Both the position numbers and the translations under genes were made by a program. Positions 8,377-12,379 of a DNA stretch of 12,379 nt are shown here, piece by piece (within the stretch, counting starts at the first letter, position 1; each line of letters begins with the position of its first letter). The notes below the pieces were generated by a model. It was not told where the DNA came from. It searched no databases and saw nothing but the letters and a program-made list of their open reading frames with translations. Source of the stretch: Cytophagales bacterium (GTDB lineage: Bacteria > Bacteroidota > Bacteroidia > Cytophagales > Cyclobacteriaceae); contig JAGUUF010000249.1 in the NCBI GenBank assembly GCA_020063545.1, positions 1-12,379 on the forward strand, read 5' to 3'.

Positions 8377-9207
8377 CTACGGCCGGGTCAGCAGCAGGCT
8401 TGCCCAGTTTTCGCGCACATCGGCTTTAACCTGTGTTAACGAATAACGATGGGCTTCCGTGAGTAAATCGGGAATATCTTTTTCGTAAAAGCCGCTTATC
8501 AGCAGGTGACCTGCCGGCTTAAGGTAGGCAGCATACTGGTGCAGTTCTTCGAGCAGGATGTTTTTGTTGATGTTGGCAAGGATGATGTCGAAATAATCTT
8601 CAAAGGTCAGGTCGCTTACTTTGCCTTGCCGGATGAAAATGTTTTGACAGTTGTTGACCTGTGCATTTTCGGTACTGTTCATCATGCTCCACTCGTCAAT
8701 ATCAAATGCCTCTACTCGCCCGGCTCCACGCTTCGATGCCATAATGGCCAGCACGCCTGTGCCCGTACCGGCATCCATTACTGTTTTACCGGTATGATCC
8801 AGTTCAAGCTGGGCTTTGATCATCAGGTAGGTTGTTTGATGATGCCCCGTGCCAAACGACATTTTAGGGGTGATGATGATTTCATAGGGGTAATTTCTTT
8901 CCGGGCGGTGGAATGCCGCGCGGATGAGGCACTTGCCTTCAACGTCAATCGGCTCATAATTCTTCTCCCACGCTTCATTCCAGTTTTTCTTTTCAACGCG
9001 ATCCAGGTAAAAAACAACCGGGGTTATACCTGAATACTTTTCTTTAACCTCCTGAAGCTTGTCTTGAGCGTATTGATCTTTTTCCACATATGCTTCAAAT
9101 CCCCTTTCGGTTTCCATGAAGGTATCAAAGCCTGTTTCGGCCACTTCGGCCATGAGTATTTCTGAAAACTCCGGTGAGCAAACAACCTGCAGGCGGGTGT
9201 AGTACAT
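8377..9207 (-). CDS. prmA: Ribosomal protein L11 methyltransferase
   Basis: A 276-residue class I methyltransferase that uses S-adenosylmethionine to trimethylate ribosomal protein L11 in the cytoplasm. The N-terminal substrate-recognition domain covers about residues 1-75. It is followed by the PrmA signature SFGTGHHQTT (117-126), the SAM-binding loop DAGTGTG (145-151), the acidic ribose-binding segment DID (169-171) and the ANINKNIL motif (211-218). The open frame extends upstream to 9330, but that extension lies wholly inside tpiA and encodes nothing PrmA-like. The ATG at 9205-9207 starts MYYTRLQV, the normal family N-terminus, and gives a normal length. It lies 7 bases after the tpiA stop codon, so the two are very probably co-transcribed. 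Confidence 0.95.
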   Translation of the reverse strand: MYYTRLQVVCSPEFSEILMAEVAETGFDTFMETERGFEAYVEKDQYAQDKLQEVKEKYSGITPVVFYLDRVEKKNWNEAWEKNYEPIDVEGKCLIRAAFHRPERNYPYEIIITPKMSFGTGHHQTTYLMIKAQLELDHTGKTVMDAGTGTGVLAIMASKRGAGRVEAFDIDEWSMMNSTENAQVNNCQNIFIRQGKVSDLTFEDYFDIILANINKNILLEELHQYAAYLKPAGHLLISGFYEKDIPDLLTEAHRYSLTQVKADVRENWASLLLTRP

Positions 9208-9214
9208 TATCCGA

Positions 9215-9982
9215 TTAGTTGGAACCTGCTTTGATGATTTCAATAAACTCGTTGGGTTTAAGTGAAGCCCCGCCAACCAGACCGCCATCCACATCGGCAC
9301 AACTGAAAAGCTCTTTTGCATTTCCGGCATTCACACTTCCACCGTATAAAATGGAAATACTCTCTGCAACCTCTTTGCCGTAGCGACCGGCAATGTGTTT
9401 CCGGATAACGGCATGCATCTCCTGTGCCTGCTGTGATGTGGCGGTTTTACCGGTACCGATAGCCCACACGGGTTCGTAGGCAATCACGATCTTTTTAATG
9501 CCTTCGGCAGGCAGGTGAAACAATGCCTCTTCCACCTGGGTTTTTACCAGGTCGGTATGCTTGTTGTCTTCGCGAACAATCAACGGTTCGCCACAACAAA
9601 ATACCGGGGTAAGGTTGTTGGCCAATGCCGCATCAACTTTTTGTGCCAGCAGCGCACCATCTTCGCCAAAATACTGCCTGCGCTCGCTGTGGCCGATGAT
9701 GACATACTTAACACCCAATGCCTTCAACATCGGTGCGGATACTTCGCCTGTATAGGCACCCCACTGGTGTTCGCTGCAGTTTTGTGCACCAACCGAAAAC
9801 CGGGTATCGTGTTTTGTAATGCTGACAATATCGGCCAGGTAAGGAAACGGGGGGCAAAAGATAATTTTTGGAAGGCTGGTGTATTGCTGGTCAAAAAAAG
9901 ATACTACCGCAGAAGCCAGTTGGTGTGCTTCTTCCGGTGTTTTGTTCATTTTCCAGTTTCCGGCTACAATTTTCTGTCGCAT
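9215..9982 (-). CDS. tpiA: Triosephosphate isomerase
   Basis: A complete 255-residue TIM-barrel enzyme that interconverts dihydroxyacetone phosphate and glyceraldehyde 3-phosphate in glycolysis and gluconeogenesis. Active-site residues are all present: N9 and K11 in GNWKMN, H98 in GHSERR, catalytic E170 in AYEPVWAIGTGKT, with the flexible lid loop 6 directly after it. The phosphate-binding LYGGSVN (212-218) and GGLVGGAS (233-240) segments follow. Length is that of ordinary bacterial enzymes. It sits 51 bases after gldB and 7 bases before prmA. A good -7 promoter element upstream suggests it can be transcribed independently of gldB. Confidence 0.98.
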   Translation of the reverse strand: MRQKIVAGNWKMNKTPEEAHQLASAVVSFFDQQYTSLPKIIFCPPFPYLADIVSITKHDTRFSVGAQNCSEHQWGAYTGEVSAPMLKALGVKYVIIGHSERRQYFGEDGALLAQKVDAALANNLTPVFCCGEPLIVREDNKHTDLVKTQVEEALFHLPAEGIKKIVIAYEPVWAIGTGKTATSQQAQEMHAVIRKHIAGRYGKEVAESISILYGGSVNAGNAKELFSCADVDGGLVGGASLKPNEFIEIIKAGSN

Positions 9983-10001
9983 GGGTTATGGGTAGGAATG
10001 A

Positions 10002-10009
10002 CAAAGATA
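10002..10009 (-). promoter_or_regulatory. Possible -7 promoter element for tpiA-prmA
   Basis: The minus strand reads TATCTTTG, an exact match to the Bacteroidota -7 consensus TAnnTTTG, within the 51-base gldB-tpiA gap and 19 bases before the tpiA ATG. No convincing TTG -33 element is found at normal distance, so this is a half-site call. Confidence 0.4.
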
Positions 10010-10033
10010 AAACAAAGTGCAGGGGATATGCTG

Positions 10034-11041
10034 CTATCGTTTCACGGGCTTGTACTTCGATTCTTTAAACAGCTTATCGGCATTGCTTAGTTGCATCAAC
10101 TCCTGTAATGTTGTTTGCGGATGAGCCCGCATGTAGCTTTTTACAATTTCCCAGCCCACCCATTGCGCAATGCGACCCGGGCACTTTTCGCCTACCTCAA
10201 CCGTTTTTGGCCGGTCGCCCAGGTACCGCTGTTTTACCAGGTGACTGGTGGAGTAGAGTACCTGGTCTTCAAGTAGGCGGTACCAGATCAGGTCCTGGTT
10301 TTCGCGTGCGCCTTTCATTTCTTCCTGTGAGTACCAGATAAAAATGCTGTCGGGCACACACGGCAGCATGTGCTTGGCAAAATAAAACGACTTGCCATAC
10401 GCAACCATGTCGGCCAAAATGGTTTTGTCCGATGGATCCGTATTGTTGTATGTTGTGCTGATTCCGTTAAGCAGCATTACCGAAGGCACAATGTTGTGCG
10501 GTGTGTATTGCCGCAACAGGTACTCGTACATGTTCGGTTTGTACCGGGCGCCTTTGCCCAGGTAAAAATCCAACCCGATAATGATGAGTGAATCGGTTAC
10601 CACCATGTCGGTATCCAGTCCGCTAATTGCGGTAATCACCTTTGGTACGGTTGCATCAGGATAATAATACAGCAGGTTGGTGTAGGCCAGTTCAAATTCG
10701 TTTTTTAGTTCCTGTTCATTACCAAATACACGTTTTACCTCTAACAAGAGGGTATCGAAATATGGATTGGTAAACCTTCGGTAGAGTTCGTTGATGAACA
10801 CCGAGTCGTTCGGATAGTCGTTCCTTCGGAAGAAATAATCGCGCAGTACCGGGTTACGGGTCAACAGGTTTACAAGTTCTTGCTTTGACGCAATGGCTGG
10901 CAATGAATCCGACAAGGCTATGAACTGAAGCGTTGCCTTTTTTTCGGGCGAAGGAATAAACGCGCATTTTTCTTCATCACCACCACAGCCACATAAAACC
11001 AGCATTGCGGCAACAACCAAACATCGGGATAATTTTTGCAT
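10034..11041 (-). CDS. gldB: Gliding motility lipoprotein GldB
   Basis: A 335-residue lipoprotein of the GldB family. In Flavobacterium johnsoniae GldB is required for gliding motility; its biochemical role is unknown. Family-like segments are IIGLDFYLGKG (154-164), DMVAYGKSFYFAKHMLP (211-227), YSQEE with a following ENQDLIWYRLLEDQ (about 238-260), and PGRIAQWVGWEIVKSYM (288-304) near the C-terminus. The signal peptide ends at a slightly irregular lipobox, LCGC, with C19 the likely lipidated residue. The open frame begins 15 codons further upstream, but the ATG at 11039-11041 (MQKLSRCLVV) starts a proper short lipoprotein signal and sits at a sensible distance from a consensus -7 element, so I chose it. 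No HExxH metalloprotease motif is seen. Its neighbour downstream is tpiA; gldC, often found beside gldB in flavobacteria, is not in this window. Confidence 0.9.
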   Translation of the reverse strand: MQKLSRCLVVAAMLVLCGCGGDEEKCAFIPSPEKKATLQFIALSDSLPAIASKQELVNLLTRNPVLRDYFFRRNDYPNDSVFINELYRRFTNPYFDTLLLEVKRVFGNEQELKNEFELAYTNLLYYYPDATVPKVITAISGLDTDMVVTDSLIIIGLDFYLGKGARYKPNMYEYLLRQYTPHNIVPSVMLLNGISTTYNNTDPSDKTILADMVAYGKSFYFAKHMLPCVPDSIFIWYSQEEMKGARENQDLIWYRLLEDQVLYSTSHLVKQRYLGDRPKTVEVGEKCPGRIAQWVGWEIVKSYMRAHPQTTLQELMQLSNADKLFKESKYKPVKR

Positions 11042-11060
11042 ACGTTTCAAACGGGTCGGG

Positions 11061-11068
11061 CAAATATA
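11061..11068 (-). promoter_or_regulatory. Probable gldB -7 promoter element in divergent spacer
   Basis: The minus strand reads TATATTTG, an exact TAnnTTTG match, 19 bases before the chosen gldB ATG. A TTG lies at 11084-11086, but the 15-base spacing is shorter than usual. The 59-base spacer (11042-11100) must also hold the promoter of the divergent acyl-CoA synthetase gene; no clear plus-strand element is visible. Confidence 0.5.
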
Positions 11069-11100
11069 CATTGCATCGGGCAGCAATACTGCTTACATTC

Positions 11101-12379
11101 ATGAACCAAACCTTCACCATGAGTATGGCTACATCTCCCCTGCAACATTTTCTGGATTGGGAAGCCTCCCAGCCTGAAGCCGTTTTTCTGCGCCAACCGT
11201 TTAACCGCCAATGGAAAACCTGGACATTCCGGCAGGCCGGTGCTGAAATCCGAAAAATTGCGGGTACGCTGGAGGCACTGCCTCCCCGTTCGAAGGTGGC
11301 TATCCTTTCAAAAAACTGTGCCCACTGGATTATGGCCGACCTGGCCATCATGATGGCCGGCCACATCTCGGTGCCCATTTATCCAACGCTAAGTGCGGAT
11401 TCCATCCGCCCGATACTGGAGCACAGTGAGTCGGCTGCCATTTTCATTGGTAAACTTGATGACTACAAAAACCAGCAGGCGGGTATTCCCGCATCATTGT
11501 TGCGTATAAGCCTGGAAGTGTACGGCCACCATGAAGGGAGAAGCTGGGAAAAAATAATTGAATCTGGTTCGCCAATTAAAAATCCGGCAACTCCACAACC
11601 CGATGACCTTATGACTATAATCTATACATCGGGTACTACGGGAAAACCCAAAGGGGTTATGCACACAGTCGGAAACTTTAACATGGTGTTGGGTATCGTT
11701 AAACAGATCCTTCCTCAGTTGCCCGATGGGCTGCGCATGTTTTCGTACCTGCCGCTTAGCCATGTGGCCGAGCGACTGGGGGTTGAATTGCTGGGCATTT
11801 ATAAGGGCGGCACCATCTCCTTTGCCGAATCGCTCGACACCTTTGCCCAGGATTTGAAAGATACGCAACCGGTCGTATTCTTTGCCGTTCCGCGGATATG
11901 GGCCAAGATCCAGGAAAAAATCCTGGCGAAAGTTCCGCAGAAAAAACTCAGCCGCCTTCTTTCCATTCCGCTGGTAAGTTCCTTATTGAAGAATAAACTG
12001 AAAAAGGAACTCGGCCTGGCCAAGGCTATTTATATCTGTTCCGGTGCGGCCCCGCTTTCCGTACCGATAATGAACTGGTTTCAAACCCTTGGCATTACCA
12101 TTTACCAGAACTACGGCATGACGGAAGATTGCGTGCTCTCACACTTCAACCTCATCGGCCAGAACAAAGTGGGCACGGTAGGCAAACCGCTTCCGGGGGC
12201 AGAAACAAAAATTTCACCCGAAGGTGAGTTGCGCATCCGCAGCAAAGCCCTGATGAAAGGTTACTATAAAGAACCAGAACTTACTGCCGAAACCTTTGAT
12301 GAAGAGGGATACCTGAAAACCGGGGACATGGCCGAGTACGATGCTGACGGTTATCTGAAAATTACCGGGCGTGTAAAAG
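11101..12379 (+). CDS. AMP-forming long-chain acyl-CoA synthetase (partial, runs off right edge)
   Basis: The plus-strand frame from the ATG at 11101 is open to the window end, giving 426 residues of an ANL-superfamily adenylating enzyme. It would activate a fatty acid with ATP to an acyl-adenylate and then to acyl-CoA. Motifs seen are the phosphate-binding YTSGTTGKPKG (175-185), SYLPLSHVAERLG as in FAA1-like long-chain acyl-CoA synthetases, VFFAVPRIWAKIQEKI, the SGAAPLS segment, YGMTE (338-342), and TGD (407-409) with ITGRVK at the edge. The C-terminal subdomain carrying the catalytic lysine is beyond the window. The start is uncertain: ATGs at 11119 and 11125 are in frame and none has a Shine-Dalgarno. 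It is divergent from gldB. Chain-length preference cannot be read from what is visible. Confidence 0.93.
   Translation, partial: MNQTFTMSMATSPLQHFLDWEASQPEAVFLRQPFNRQWKTWTFRQAGAEIRKIAGTLEALPPRSKVAILSKNCAHWIMADLAIMMAGHISVPIYPTLSADSIRPILEHSESAAIFIGKLDDYKNQQAGIPASLLRISLEVYGHHEGRSWEKIIESGSPIKNPATPQPDDLMTIIYTSGTTGKPKGVMHTVGNFNMVLGIVKQILPQLPDGLRMFSYLPLSHVAERLGVELLGIYKGGTISFAESLDTFAQDLKDTQPVVFFAVPRIWAKIQEKILAKVPQKKLSRLLSIPLVSSLLKNKLKKELGLAKAIYICSGAAPLSVPIMNWFQTLGITIYQNYGMTEDCVLSHFNLIGQNKVGTVGKPLPGAETKISPEGELRIRSKALMKGYYKEPELTAETFDEEGYLKTGDMAEYDADGYLKITGRVK

Noticed and set aside
8506..10090. Long plus-strand open frames (8506-9033 and 9515-10090)
   Set aside because: They lie opposite prmA and tpiA, whose active-site motifs prove the minus strand is coding.
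10034..11041. GldB as an active zinc metalloprotease
   Set aside because: No HExxH or comparable metal-binding motif is present in the translation.
10977..12023. Minus-strand open frames at 10977-11378, 11494-11868 and 11799-12023
   Set aside because: They are antisense to the acyl-CoA synthetase, which has the complete set of adenylation motifs expected for the visible part on the plus strand.
1..12379. CRISPR arrays, tRNA/rRNA genes, insertion sequences, phage genes or DNA tandem repeats
   Set aside because: None was visible on reading either strand; nearly all the sequence is accounted for by eight protein genes with short gaps.

Overview
The window looks like a chromosomal segment of a gliding-type Bacteroidota, most likely in the Cytophagales. 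The evidence is a recognisable GldB gliding lipoprotein, a secreted caspase-family protease, a very long β-rich envelope protein, weak or absent Shine-Dalgarno sequences, and two exact matches to the Bacteroidota -7 promoter element TAnnTTTG. The taxonomic placement is inference. No phage, insertion sequence, CRISPR array, rRNA or tRNA is visible, and no gap between genes exceeds 84 bases.

Seven genes run in the same direction on the minus strand, read from right to left: gldB (ending at 10034), tpiA, prmA, a 1582-residue secreted protein starting with GTG, a secreted caspase-like protease joined to a probable outer-membrane β-barrel, an M20 metallodipeptidase, and the start of a DsbD-type protein that leaves the window at base 1. 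The gaps are 51, 7, 56, 84, 81 and 51 bases, so several transcripts with internal promoters are more likely than one operon. The tightest pair is tpiA-prmA. On the far right, divergent from gldB across a 59-base spacer, an AMP-forming acyl-CoA synthetase runs off the right edge on the plus strand.

Two themes are mixed. One is housekeeping: triosephosphate isomerase, ribosomal protein L11 methyltransferase, dipeptidase and acyl-CoA synthetase. The other is the cell envelope: GldB, the giant β-rich protein, the caspase-barrel protein and the DsbD-like protein all carry export signals. The least explained parts are the giant protein, which has a repeated hairpin signature and no function I can assign, and the caspase-barrel fusion directly downstream of it. 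Functional links among the envelope genes are inferred from position only.
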